Part shown: positions 25,629 through 35,290 of the stretch, piece after piece | Layout: each line of letters opens with the position of its first letter | How positions within the stretch are numbered: position 1 is the stretch's first letter | The notes under the pieces: generated by a model | Database searches by the model: none | What the model saw: only the letters and a program-made list of their open reading frames with translations | Told to the model about the DNA's origin: nothing | Assembly: GCA_041674745.1 (NCBI GenBank) | Contig: JBAYVD010000001.1 | Span: forward strand, 186,001 to 250,000 | Direction of reading: 5' to 3' | Source of the DNA: UBA2040 sp041674745 | Lineage (GTDB): Bacteria > Bacteroidota > Bacteroidia > Flavobacteriales_D > Crocinitomicaceae | DNA: 64,000 nucleotides | Translations under genes and position numbers: made by a program

Positions 25629-28600
25629 ATATAGCGTCATTAAGTATCAATCGACCTGTTCTGGCAACGGTGATGTCCATTGTTGTCGTCATTTTCGGTT
25701 TTATCGGTTTTACCTATTTGGGAATTCGAGAATTTCCTTCAGTCGATCCACCAATTATAACCGTAACGACCAATTACACGGGAGCCAATCCCGATGTCAT
25801 CGAATCGCAAATTACAGAACCGCTGGAAGAATCCATCAATGGAGTAGCGGGTATTCAAACCATGAGTTCAATTAGCTCAGATGGACGAAGTACGGTGACG
25901 GTTGAATTTGACTTGAGTGTGGATTTGGATGCTGCTGCCAACGATGTCCGAGATAAAGTATCAGCAGCCGTTCGGAAACTTCCTGAAGACGCCGATCCGC
26001 CCATCGTAGCCAAATCAGATGCCAATTCAGATGCTATCTTTTCTTTGACGGTACAATCCGATCGCAAAACCTTATTGGAATTAACGGAATTGGGGAACAA
26101 CGTCTTCAAAGAGCGTTTGCAAACCATCAAAGGGGTGAGTGAAATCCGAATTTGGGGCGAGAAGAAATTTGCCATGAAATTCAATTTGGATCCCGAAAAA
26201 ATGGCGGGTTATAATCTGACGGTTGTGGAAGTCAACCAAGCTTTGTTGGCCCAAAATGTAGAGTTGCCCTCCGGACGAATTGAAGGAAATACGGTAGAAT
26301 TGACCATTCGAACTTTTGGTCGATTGACTACAGAAGAGGAATTTAACAACTTGATTGTTGCCAAAAAAGGCATTGAAATCATTCGCTTAAAAGACATCGG
26401 TCGTGCGGTTTTGTCGCCTGAGAATGAACGGACGCTTTTGCGCGGGAATCATGGAACACCGATGATTGGTATTGCTGTGAATCCTCAACCGGGCGCCAAT
26501 TACATTGAAATTGTCGATGAAATTTACAAAAAAGTGGACCAAATTAAAAAGGAATTACCCAAGGATGTCACCTTAGGAATTGCCTTGGATGCCACTCAAA
26601 ACATTCGTAAATCCATTTCGGAAGTTGAGGAAACCATTCTAATTGCTTTTGGATTGGTTGTGCTGGTTATTTTCCTTTTCTTGCGCGATTGGCGAACGAC
26701 TTTGATTCCGATTATTGCGATTCCAATCTCCTTGATTGGTACATTTTTCATCATGTATCTGTCGGATTTCTCGATTAATCTATTGACTTTATTGGGTATT
26801 GTTTTGGCTACTGGTCTGGTCGTCGATGACGCTATTGTGGTAATGGAAAACATCTTTGCCCGTGTTGAAAAAGGGGAAGATCCAAAAGAAGCAGCGCACA
26901 AAGGCTCAAAAGAGATTTTATTTGCCATTATTTCTACGACGATTACGCTAATTGCAGTTTTTTTACCCGTTATTTTTCTTCAAGGTTTGACAGGTCGGTT
27001 GTTCCGTGAGTTTGGGGTAGTCGTTGCTGGTTCCGTGGTGATTTCGGCCTTTATTTCCTTGACTTTGACACCAATGATGAGTTCACGTATTTTGAAAAAG
27101 AAGGAAAAACATTCTCATTTTTATCGGATGTCACAAAAAGTACTGGATGGATTGTTGAATGGTTACCGCAACTCTTTGACATCTTTCATGAAACGTCCGT
27201 GGATAGCACTTATTTTGATGGTCGTTTGTATCGCAACGATTTTTTTGAGCGGAAGAAGTCTACAAACAGAATTGGCTCCCATGGAGGACAAAAGTCGCTT
27301 TTTGATCATGTCGAATACACCGGAAGGAACTTCGTTCGAGCGGATGGATGAGCACCAATTGCAATTGATCAATTTGGTGGATACCATGGCTGAGAAAGAC
27401 AATTTATTGGCCGTCACCTCACCAGGATTTGGTGCTTCGATTTCTGTCAACAAAGGTTTTGTCCGCATCAATTTAGTTCCGGCGAAAGATCGGAAAAGAT
27501 CCCAAGCCGAAATAGTCGCTGACCTCTCCCCGAAAATTGCGGCTTACAATTTTGCCCGTTCCTTTATTATTCAAGAACAAACCATTGGTGGTGGTCGTCA
27601 GTCTGGACTGCCGGTGCAATATGTTCTCCAAGCTCCAAGTTTTGAGGCAATGAAAGAGGTGCTTCCAAAATTTATGCAGGCAGCGAGCACGGATCCTGCT
27701 TTTTCCATTGTAGATGTGGATTTGAAATTTAACAAACCAGAACTGCAAGTGGATATCAATAGAGACAAAGCTGCGAGTTTAGGAATTTCCGTTCAAGATA
27801 TTGCGCAAACTTTGCAACTCTACTTTTCCGGACAACGATTTGGGTATTTCATTAAAAATGGAAAACAATACCAAGTAATTGGACAAGCCATGAAAGAAAA
27901 ACGCGACGAGCCTTCCGATTTGAAAGGAATTCAGGTGCGAAGCGAAACGGGACAAATGGTGCCTTTGGACAATTTGGTCACCGTACGAAATGAGTCCAGT
28001 CCGCCTCAGCTTTTCCGATACAATCGATATGTTTCTGCGACCATTTCTGCCCAACCGAGCGAAGGATTGACCATTGGCGATGGGATCGAGGCGATGGATC
28101 AAATTTCATCGAAAGTGTTGCCTGAAAGTTTTTCGCATAGTTTAGCCGGAACGTCAAAAGAATTTGCCGAAAGTGGAGGCAGTTTGGTCTTTGCTTTCTT
28201 GTTGGCATTAATCTTGGTGTATTTGGTCTTAGCAGCCCAGTTTGAGAGCTTTCGAGATCCATTAATTATCATGTTCACAGTACCTTTAGCACTTGCTGGA
28301 GCGATGCTTTCTTTGTGGCTAACGGATCAAACCTTGAATATTTTCTCTGAAATTGGTATTATCGTTTTGGTTGGATTGGTGACGAAAAATGGAATTTTAA
28401 TCGTTGAGTTTGCGAATCAAAGAAAGGACGAGGGATTGGCCATTAAAGCCGCTATTATTGATGCCGCCGCAACTCGATTTAGACCGATTTTAATGACAAC
28501 CTTGGCGACCATACTTGGTGCTTTGCCAATCGCGTTGGCCTTGGGAGAAGCGTCCACCAGTCGTGTTCCAATGGGGATTTCCATCGTTGGGGGATTAGCA

Positions 28601-28672
28601 TTTTCCTTGTTGTTGACCTTGTACGTGATTCCTGGACTATACATTTACGTTACTTCAAAAAAGAAAAAATGA
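25625..28672 (+). CDS. RND multidrug efflux permease (AcrB/MexB family)
   Basis: 1015 residues, normal length for a hydrophobe/amphiphile RND pump. Twelve membrane helices with two large periplasmic loops. The proton-relay pair is visible in TM4 as GLVVDDAIVVMENI, and the motif GLTGRLFREFGVVVAGSV follows. The N-terminal porter domain has the family pattern QITEPLEESINGVAGI. It should export hydrophobic compounds by proton antiport. Translation is coupled on both sides by 4-base ATGA overlaps, so adaptor, pump and channel are made in step. Confidence 0.95.
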   Translation: MNIASLSINRPVLATVMSIVVVIFGFIGFTYLGIREFPSVDPPIITVTTNYTGANPDVIESQITEPLEESINGVAGIQTMSSISSDGRSTVTVEFDLSVDLDAAANDVRDKVSAAVRKLPEDADPPIVAKSDANSDAIFSLTVQSDRKTLLELTELGNNVFKERLQTIKGVSEIRIWGEKKFAMKFNLDPEKMAGYNLTVVEVNQALLAQNVELPSGRIEGNTVELTIRTFGRLTTEEEFNNLIVAKKGIEIIRLKDIGRAVLSPENERTLLRGNHGTPMIGIAVNPQPGANYIEIVDEIYKKVDQIKKELPKDVTLGIALDATQNIRKSISEVEETILIAFGLVVLVIFLFLRDWRTTLIPIIAIPISLIGTFFIMYLSDFSINLLTLLGIVLATGLVVDDAIVVMENIFARVEKGEDPKEAAHKGSKEILFAIISTTITLIAVFLPVIFLQGLTGRLFREFGVVVAGSVVISAFISLTLTPMMSSRILKKKEKHSHFYRMSQKVLDGLLNGYRNSLTSFMKRPWIALILMVVCIATIFLSGRSLQTELAPMEDKSRFLIMSNTPEGTSFERMDEHQLQLINLVDTMAEKDNLLAVTSPGFGASISVNKGFVRINLVPAKDRKRSQAEIVADLSPKIAAYNFARSFIIQEQTIGGGRQSGLPVQYVLQAPSFEAMKEVLPKFMQAASTDPAFSIVDVDLKFNKPELQVDINRDKAASLGISVQDIAQTLQLYFSGQRFGYFIKNGKQYQVIGQAMKEKRDEPSDLKGIQVRSETGQMVPLDNLVTVRNESSPPQLFRYNRYVSATISAQPSEGLTIGDGIEAMDQISSKVLPESFSHSLAGTSKEFAESGGSLVFAFLLALILVYLVLAAQFESFRDPLIIMFTVPLALAGAMLSLWLTDQTLNIFSEIGIIVLVGLVTKNGILIVEFANQRKDEGLAIKAAIIDAAATRFRPILMTTLATILGALPIALALGEASTSRVPMGISIVGGLAFSLLLTLYVIPGLYIYVTSKKKK

Positions 28673-29973
28673 AAGCAGTCGCATTAATTATAGTATTATT
28701 CATCTCGTCACTCAGTTTTTCGCAGGGCGTTTTGACTTTTGAAGAAGTGATTCAAAAAACATTGGAATACAATTTCGATATCCGAATTGTTCGAAATTCA
28801 GCGGAACAAATTGCCAATTTAAACAACATTGGCAACGCGGGTTATCTGCCAAAAGTTTCGGTGAATGCAGACCAGAATTTTGGGGTAGCAAATACGCGGC
28901 AAGAATTTATTTCGGGTCAAGTTAATGACGTGAACGGAGCGAAAAGTCAGGCTTTGAGTGCAAATATGCGCTTGGACTGGACCTTTTTTGATGGTTTCAC
29001 CATGTTTGCGGCGGACAAACGCTTGCAATTGCAGGAGGATGCGGCTACACTTAATGTGAGTGCCCAAGTAGAAATGACGTTGTACCAAGTTTCCGTTTTA
29101 TATCACTCTATTCAATTGCAAAGTCAAATGACCGCAGTATTTGAAGAAGCATTGGAATTGACCCGCCAAAGGTTTCAGTTATTGACGCTCAAACGAAAAA
29201 ATGGGGCGGCGAGTGAGCTAGCTTTGTTACAGGCCAAAATGGATCTCGCTTCTGACAGTGCTAATTTGATTGCCCAACAAAAGTCGATTCGCGAAATGAA
29301 ATTAAATTTGGCTTTGTTGATGGGCAATGCACGAGAAATTAATTTTAATCTTTCAACTGCTTCCACGCCACAAGTTGAAATTAATCGAGCATCCATTTCA
29401 AAACAAGCTTTGGACCAAAACACGACACTTTTGATTGAAAAATCGAATGTCGCCATCCGAGATATGCAGCGCAAAGAACTCCAAGGACGTTATTTCCCCC
29501 AGTTGAACTTATACGGCCAATATGCCTTTGGAACGTCACAGAGTCAAGCGGGATTTTTGGTTTCTAATCGAAGTTTGGGCCCTAGCTTTGGGATAAGTTT
29601 AAAATGGAATATTTTAGACCGCTTATCAACCTTTACTGAATTAAAAAACAACAGTTTACAACAAGAAGTAGCAGCGTTGTATGTCGAGAAAAAATCGCAG
29701 ATGATTGCAAATGAATTGCAGGCTGCCTTTGACAATTACGACTACGCAAAACAATTGTATGAATTGGACCAAAACTCGTTACTTGACGCGGAAGAAATCT
29801 ATGTCATTGCCCGGAAATCCTACGTAAATGGAGCAATCACAGATTTGGAATTGCGTGAAATTCAGTTTTCTGTCATTCAGACCAAAAACAGACAGTTGTC
29901 GGCTACTCTGGCTTTGCAAACCTCTATTTTGGACTTGTGGTTGTTGAGTGGTGATTTCAAAAAAATGCTGTAA
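28669..29973 (+). CDS. TolC-family outer membrane channel
   Basis: 434 residues with a signal peptide (LIIVLFISSLSFSQ). Two internal repeats of long helices and short strands are typical of the TolC fold, including LALLQAKMDLASDSANLIAQQ and the final LRDLELREIQFSVIQTKNRQL type helix (here ITDLELREIQFSVIQTK). It is the exit duct for the adaptor and pump encoded just before it, and closes the operon 22 bases before the convergent gene at 29996. Confidence 0.92.
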   Translation: MKAVALIIVLFISSLSFSQGVLTFEEVIQKTLEYNFDIRIVRNSAEQIANLNNIGNAGYLPKVSVNADQNFGVANTRQEFISGQVNDVNGAKSQALSANMRLDWTFFDGFTMFAADKRLQLQEDAATLNVSAQVEMTLYQVSVLYHSIQLQSQMTAVFEEALELTRQRFQLLTLKRKNGAASELALLQAKMDLASDSANLIAQQKSIREMKLNLALLMGNAREINFNLSTASTPQVEINRASISKQALDQNTTLLIEKSNVAIRDMQRKELQGRYFPQLNLYGQYAFGTSQSQAGFLVSNRSLGPSFGISLKWNILDRLSTFTELKNNSLQQEVAALYVEKKSQMIANELQAAFDNYDYAKQLYELDQNSLLDAEEIYVIARKSYVNGAITDLELREIQFSVIQTKNRQLSATLALQTSILDLWLLSGDFKKML

Positions 29974-29995
29974 TTGAAGAGACGGAACCAGAAAG

Positions 29996-32623
29996 TTACC
30001 GCTGCTTCATGTAGCCTTTTTCGGTGGCTGGAATCTTTAGAATCCAGTCGTAGTAACCCACAAAATGAGAATCGAAGAATCCCTTTCGTAAGTAAAGATT
30101 TTCTGGAATGAAAACACGATTTTCAAACGATAAACCCTTGGCACCGGTTTGAGGCGCTATGCCGTCTTGTAGGCAAGGAGCATCTGAATTTGTAAGATTG
30201 AAGCGACTTCCGTATTGCCAAACTTGTTGCCATTCGTCAGGATTCACATAGCCACTTTTTGCATTTTCAGGAGCGAGGATGTAAAAACCGCCAAAGTTGA
30301 TTTTGCCACGCAATACTTCAATCATCCCTAACGAATAGGCGTAACCCATGCTGTGGGCTACGATAAACAACGTATCATTTTCAGACTGATTGGGAAATGG
30401 ATTTAACTCTTGAAGTAGGTTCATTCCTGCGATTCTTCCTTTCTTTTTACGGTAAGCAAAGCCGGCATGATTGGCAGACATTTTGAGCAGTTTTTCGGTT
30501 TGAGTCGTGGGTAAAATGAAACGAGTGAATTCATCATTTTTCACGCGCCAACAGGTATGTTTTTTTGGATTTTTACAACGTAAAGGGTAGGCTTGAGAAA
30601 TGCGTGTAAAATTGATAAGTGATTTGTAATCAGATGTTGAAACGGAATGATGTCCATCCGCGTAAAACGTAAAAGATGGATTGATACGGTTTTGAAATTG
30701 CAAATTGATTTCGTTCCACGGTTGCCAATAATCGTAGCGGTCAAATTTGTAAATGTAATTGCTGGAATTTGGATATTCCAGTCCTTTCGACTGAATTCCT
30801 TTAAAACTTTCGCCAAAATTTTGCCCCGTTGACGTAGGTCGATAGCCATTGGCAAAAACCAAAATCCGCCGTGGAGGATTGACTTGATTCTTCAGGCTTT
30901 CAATTTTTTCACGATTGTACGTAAAAACTTCTTGACCAATGGTTTCCCCGTCAACAGATTTTCGTGTGTAGACCAAGTAATGCGTCCGCGCAAATCCTTG
31001 GAAATTTTCATTTTCCAAAATCAGGCTGTCGTTGGTGGCAACCAAATGCAAACTTGGTTCTTCCCCATTGGGTTTTTCCTGCAATTCAAAATACAAAACT
31101 TGACCTCTTTTCTTCATTTCCCACGTCCCCTTTTTTCGGACGAGAATTTCGGAACACAAATTGGCTTCACCTTGTTTGCGAATTTCAGCAATACTGAACA
31201 ATTTTTGCTTGGCTTCGCGGTAGGTCAAATCTTGCAATTCTGGAATAGGGCCTGAAACTTTTTTGAAAATATCTAAGAAATCATTTCCCCAGCCAAAACT
31301 GTATTTTAATGGAAAAAAGGCAATGACCAAACTCAGCCAAAAGAGCATCCGCCGCCAACTATTTCTCCAATGTTTGCGTTCCCAAAGTTCTTTTATTTTT
31401 CTCCGCTGCCAAAAAAGCAGGAAAAGTAATCCAAAAAGAAAAAGAAAGTTGAGTATCGAAATATAGTATTTTCCGAAACGAAAGAAAGGCCGCATAATGG
31501 CATATTTAACGTCGAAACGATACGCCAAAAAATTCATTTTGAAGGGTTGCCGAAGTCCATTTGAGTAACTCTTCCCGTCCAAAATAATAGCTCCATTTTC
31601 ATCTTCTTCCCAAAAATAATAGGCGATCGTACCGTTGTTGGTTTTTACATTTTCATACGCATCGAGTCGCGAGTAAATCGAGATGTCTCGCTGCAATTTC
31701 GTGATTTGGAAATGGGTCAATTTTGTACCATGAGTGGTATCCATTAGGTTCTCCGTAACCAGATGAGAAGCATGAATCCAATCGTCGTCTAGCGCACCCA
31801 TCCCTTGTGCTAAAGTGCGTGCCAATTGAATGGCCAAACGGTTTTGACTCGTTTGATACGGAACAAAACCAATCGCCTTGTCCGGCACCATGAATCCCGT
31901 CAAACGAGCCTCCAAAAACCCAGGGATGATAAAAAGATAAAATGCATTACGATCGGCACCTGGATGCTCCGTGAAATATTGATCCCGCAACAAGCGCATC
32001 TGACCAGAATACCGATTGTGCAAGGAATCGGTTGAACTAAAAATAGTTTGGGGTGTAAAAACAGCGGTTTGAAAGGGCGGTGCAATTTCAACAGCCAAAG
32101 CAATGTTGGCTTGACTGTAAATTTGCTGGAGTTGTTCTTTTAATATCTTTTCTTTTAGCGGTTTATTCGACAGAGGAACCACGACCACGGATTTTTTCTT
32201 TTCGGGGTAAACCATCGTTTTGAGTTTCCCTATCAGCATCCCATTGTAGACGGCTAAAACATCATTAGAGACAGTGGGTTTGGATAGTATTAGAATGGCA
32301 GTGGTCTTGTCGATTCTCCGAGGAATTAACTCTTCTTGCCCAAAATAAAAGGTTACTTGCGACCAGTCGAGCGTGGTATCTCCATGCAATTGAACGCGCA
32401 CAACATCGGATTTACCTTTGGCTAAAATTTTATAGGAGGAATGAATTTTCTGTCCGTTGGGAACCTGAAAAGTGGGATAATAATTTTGATAGAGAGTAGG
32501 TTTGGCAACGTCAAAGCCTTTATTTTGCTTCACAGACGGGTGAAAAGAAACCCAAATCAAAGAATCTTGCGCTTTCAAGTAAGTCGACGCAAAAAGAAAA
32601 GCAAAAAAAAGTAGATTCTTCAC
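29996..32623 (-). CDS. Membrane protein with a degenerate metalloprotease-like region and an alpha/beta-hydrolase domain
   Basis: 875 residues from a GTG at 32623, chosen because it starts a signal peptide (LLFFAFLFASTYLKAQ); a longer frame to 32845 crosses a terminator hairpin. Residues about 180-315 resemble Bacteroidota zinc metalloproteases: RTLA followed, where HExxH is expected, by QGMGA (273-277), then NLMDTTHGTKLTHFQI (292-307), close to the usual NLMD-x-T-x-GT-x-L-x-x-Q block. So the zinc site is lost. Two membrane helices follow (about 388-405, 428-445). The C-terminal part (about 640-875) is an alpha/beta-hydrolase: ILVFANGYRPTS, nucleophile elbow AHSMG with S758, and a late H853. 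Not assigned to a named family. Confidence 0.75.
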   Translation of the reverse strand: MKNLLFFAFLFASTYLKAQDSLIWVSFHPSVKQNKGFDVAKPTLYQNYYPTFQVPNGQKIHSSYKILAKGKSDVVRVQLHGDTTLDWSQVTFYFGQEELIPRRIDKTTAILILSKPTVSNDVLAVYNGMLIGKLKTMVYPEKKKSVVVVPLSNKPLKEKILKEQLQQIYSQANIALAVEIAPPFQTAVFTPQTIFSSTDSLHNRYSGQMRLLRDQYFTEHPGADRNAFYLFIIPGFLEARLTGFMVPDKAIGFVPYQTSQNRLAIQLARTLAQGMGALDDDWIHASHLVTENLMDTTHGTKLTHFQITKLQRDISIYSRLDAYENVKTNNGTIAYYFWEEDENGAIILDGKSYSNGLRQPFKMNFLAYRFDVKYAIMRPFFRFGKYYISILNFLFLFGLLFLLFWQRRKIKELWERKHWRNSWRRMLFWLSLVIAFFPLKYSFGWGNDFLDIFKKVSGPIPELQDLTYREAKQKLFSIAEIRKQGEANLCSEILVRKKGTWEMKKRGQVLYFELQEKPNGEEPSLHLVATNDSLILENENFQGFARTHYLVYTRKSVDGETIGQEVFTYNREKIESLKNQVNPPRRILVFANGYRPTSTGQNFGESFKGIQSKGLEYPNSSNYIYKFDRYDYWQPWNEINLQFQNRINPSFTFYADGHHSVSTSDYKSLINFTRISQAYPLRCKNPKKHTCWRVKNDEFTRFILPTTQTEKLLKMSANHAGFAYRKKKGRIAGMNLLQELNPFPNQSENDTLFIVAHSMGYAYSLGMIEVLRGKINFGGFYILAPENAKSGYVNPDEWQQVWQYGSRFNLTNSDAPCLQDGIAPQTGAKGLSFENRVFIPENLYLRKGFFDSHFVGYYDWILKIPATEKGYMKQR

Positions 32624-32682
32624 AAGTGCAAAGATAGAGTGAAATTTAGCTGATTGTGAAAGAATAAAGAAATTTTGGACAC

Positions 32683-32714
32683 AAAAAAACCTCACCAAAG
32701 TTGGTGAGGTTTTA
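32683..32714 (-). terminator. Strong terminator hairpin upstream of the hydrolase gene
   Basis: aaaacctcacca and tggtgaggtttt pair around a 4-nt loop; on the minus strand it ends in seven T. No recognised gene ends just before it on either strand, so it may end a small RNA or short transcript that starts between about 32750 and 32950 on the minus strand. The 342-base gap 32624-32965 otherwise holds three GC hairpins (see 32832-32901). Confidence 0.7.
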
Positions 32715-32831
32715 ACAATAGTAAACTCTTTCTCAGTCTTAATGTGCCTTGGTTGAATGTCTTCTGAATTTTCCGTAGAAAAATCTGTGTTGCAAGCATT
32801 GCAGATGCGTGGTACAAAGGAAGAAAATCCA

Positions 32832-32901
32832 TTCCCCTTACACAAGGGGGAAACCTAGTTAATTTAGGGGAATTCCCCCAAAAATGCGGGTATTTTTCCC
32901 G
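32832..32901. repeat. Three consecutive GC-rich hairpins
   Basis: Within 70 bases there are ttcccctt/aaggggaa-type arms (32832-32851), the perfect palindrome GGGGAATTCCCC (32867-32878) and CGGG/CCCG around 7 nt (32887-32901). They lie 65 bases upstream of the ATG at 32966 and may shape its leader or belong to the transcript ending at 32683. Confidence 0.55.
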
Positions 32902-32965
32902 TTCGTTAATAGTTATTTTATGCTTTTTTTCTTGCAGTTTTGTATTGAACTAAACAAAAGTACTT

Positions 32966-33715
32966 ATGTCAGGTGTGAATTCCCCATTGCCAAATGAAGA
33001 CGAATTGAATTTGGTTTTATCGGTTGTGACGGTTTCTGAAGCTGCCAGAGCAGTTACTGACGGACAAAATTTAGTTCGATTGAACAATGCCTCATTTGAT
33101 GTGGATGTGCAAACTATTTCAAAAAGTGAGCTAGAACTCTTGTACGATGAGGTAGCTGGATACGCGACTGCCGACAAAAAATGTCTAACCGCATTACGGA
33201 TAAATTATGGTGCTGAAATGATCGGAGCGGATATCGTGATGAAATTGTATTACCAACCGATTTTTCTTTCCTTCAGTTCATTTGATGTAAGCACCTATTC
33301 GTATCTATACAATGAAACACAAGCAGGTTCGCTTTATTATTTTGAGAATGATGTATTTGTGCAAACCAATTCAGTGGATATGAAAAATGCGATGGACTTG
33401 TTTAAGGCGAATTTTACGGCCAAACACACTCCTGAAGCTGCCAATTTCACCGGCTTTGTAGAAGGAGAGGACGTAGCAGGAATCAGCATACCCTTTCAAA
33501 CGATTTTTGCAGAATTAAATGACAATGACAACACAGAATTGGTACTTAAAAATGGTGTAACCGTGCTAAAAAATGTGGCTGCGTTTTCTGTGAAACAAAT
33601 CATTTTATTCTTTTCAACGGAAATCAATGCTCGGGGCCAGTTTGCAGGAAAATTCGCAAATAGATCCATCTGGAATCCATCTGGAACGATGTACTATGGA
33701 TTTGATCTGTTGTAA
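32966..33715 (+). CDS. Cytoplasmic protein of unknown function upstream of a two-component cluster
   Basis: 249 residues, no signal peptide or membrane helix. The chain is acidic with regular alpha/beta alternation, and I recognise no motif. Its codon use and base composition do not stand out. It is followed after 55 bases by the membrane sensor, kinase and regulator genes on the same strand, so it may belong to the same unit. Three GC hairpins lie in its upstream region. Confidence 0.7.
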   Translation: MSGVNSPLPNEDELNLVLSVVTVSEAARAVTDGQNLVRLNNASFDVDVQTISKSELELLYDEVAGYATADKKCLTALRINYGAEMIGADIVMKLYYQPIFLSFSSFDVSTYSYLYNETQAGSLYYFENDVFVQTNSVDMKNAMDLFKANFTAKHTPEAANFTGFVEGEDVAGISIPFQTIFAELNDNDNTELVLKNGVTVLKNVAAFSVKQIILFFSTEINARGQFAGKFANRSIWNPSGTMYYGFDLL

Positions 33716-33770
33716 ACCACCAAGTTTTTTTAAGCGGATTTAACTATATTCGTATCCATCTAAAAGTACT

Positions 33771-34451
33771 ATGCATTTAAGCTTAATCGATACATTCATT
33801 CTCATCTTTTGCTTAATGGTGAATGTATTGGGGTACGTTTATTACTCCAAACTAAGTACTTTTTTCAAATTGCTTTTAATTCAAAGTTCAATTGCTTTAT
33901 TTTTCATTTTGGCTGCCTTGTCGCATCATTACTACTACCTGTCCAGAGGACAAAAAGTAATTAATACCTGGATAATGAATGGGCAATTGTTGTTGGAGAT
34001 GGAAATTACCTTTCTAGCGTTTTGGCAAGTGCTGATTGCGAGAAAGATTAGAGTACTCGTAATCATCGCAAATGTACTGTTCCTGACTGTTTATTTTTGG
34101 CAATTGTCTTACCAAGGTTTAAACGAATATGTAAATTGGGCAGATCTCACGGCTTGTATTTTCTTTACTGTGCTTGCCACAATTGCATTTTATAAATTTT
34201 CATTTGAATCCGTAACGGCATGGTGGAAGTCACCTGAAATTTGGGCCACCTTGGGCTTGCTTATCTACTTTGCTGGCAGTGTGCCATTTATCTCGATGAA
34301 TAATTATTTACGAACCAATTATTTCGAAATCTGGTCTTTTGTTTACCATTACATCGCTGTCACATTGGGTTTAATGAAATATGCGTTTTTACTCATTTCG
34401 TTTATAATTCTGTATTTCGGCTTTAGAAAGCAGATTCCAGACGAAAAGTGA
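33771..34451 (+). CDS. Seven-helix-type integral membrane protein, possible sensor
   Basis: 226 residues that are almost entirely hydrophobic helices: LIDTFILIFCLMVNVLGYVYY, LLLIQSSIALFFILAALSHH, LEMEITFLAFWQVLI, VLVIIANVLFLTVYFW, LTACIFFTVLATIAFY, WATLGLLIYFAGSVPFI and MKYAFLLISFIILYFGF. That makes about seven spans with short loops. It precedes a histidine kinase with almost no sensor region of its own, which suggests it is the sensing partner; that role is inferred from position only. Confidence 0.75.
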   Translation: MHLSLIDTFILIFCLMVNVLGYVYYSKLSTFFKLLLIQSSIALFFILAALSHHYYYLSRGQKVINTWIMNGQLLLEMEITFLAFWQVLIARKIRVLVIIANVLFLTVYFWQLSYQGLNEYVNWADLTACIFFTVLATIAFYKFSFESVTAWWKSPEIWATLGLLIYFAGSVPFISMNNYLRTNYFEIWSFVYHYIAVTLGLMKYAFLLISFIILYFGFRKQIPDEK

Positions 34452-34503
34452 GCAGAATGAACAATTATTCTTGGTTAAATTTGATTGAAAGTTAATACGA
34501 AGT

Positions 34504-35271
34504 ATGAATCCAATTTTAATAAGTATTGTAGCCGGAACATTGCTCATTCTACTTTTGGTAGCTGGAATTGTCATTACATTTTTTTATGCCAATCGACAGC
34601 GCATTCAACAAGAAAAAAATCTCGCGGAGGCTCAGTTGAGTTTTGAAAAGGAAATCCGACAAATGGAGTCAGAGGTAAGCGAAAATTTAATGGCCCAATT
34701 TGCGAACGAACTGCATGACAATGTTGGACAGTTGTTGACGGCGATGCACATTGAAATTGAAAACCAGAAATTTGATTTACCCGACAATGGGTCCAACTTC
34801 AATTCATTGGAAAGCTATCTTGCGGAAATAACGCATCAATTGCGACTCTTGGGCAAGTCATTGAATACTGATTTTATTGGTGACAGTGGATTATTGGCTG
34901 CCATTCAAATCGAAATAGAACGTTTGAATTCGCTTCGCCGTTTTGCCATTCAATTGACCGTACAGGGTGAAAAATCAAATTTGGAAAAGGACCAAGAACT
35001 CATAGTTTTTCGTATTTTTCAAGAGATAACTCAAAATGCATTGAAACACGCCAAAGCAAAAAATCTTTTCGTTCATTTAAATCTAACTGACTTCTCATTG
35101 GAAGTCAAAGACGATGGAGCAGGCTTTGATTATGAAAGGATTGTAACCCATAAAAAAGCCTCCGGTTTGAGGAACATTGTGAAAAGAGCCAAATTGGCGA
35201 ATTTAGACTGTTTGATTACTTCGAATGTTGGACAGGGAACACGTTATTTTTTTGAGAAACCAAAGTTGTAA
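34504..35271 (+). CDS. Sensor histidine kinase (HisKA_3/NarX-type)
   Basis: 255 residues. One N-terminal membrane helix (about 5-28) followed directly by a coiled coil and the dimerisation helix with the phosphorylated H71 in ELHDNVGQLL. The ATPase domain has the N box EITQNALKHAKAKNL and the G1 box DDGAGFD, then a G-rich GLRNIVKRAK. There is no separate sensing domain, which makes the membrane protein just upstream a plausible input. The response regulator gene follows 19 bases later. Confidence 0.88.
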   Translation: MNPILISIVAGTLLILLLVAGIVITFFYANRQRIQQEKNLAEAQLSFEKEIRQMESEVSENLMAQFANELHDNVGQLLTAMHIEIENQKFDLPDNGSNFNSLESYLAEITHQLRLLGKSLNTDFIGDSGLLAAIQIEIERLNSLRRFAIQLTVQGEKSNLEKDQELIVFRIFQEITQNALKHAKAKNLFVHLNLTDFSLEVKDDGAGFDYERIVTHKKASGLRNIVKRAKLANLDCLITSNVGQGTRYFFEKPKL

Positions 35272-35290
35272 ATACAAGATTTCGTTGAGC

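Noticed and set aside
32624..32845. Longer N-terminus for the hydrolase gene (start at 32845)
   Set aside because: The extension crosses a strong terminator hairpin and precedes the signal peptide; the GTG at 32623 fits better.
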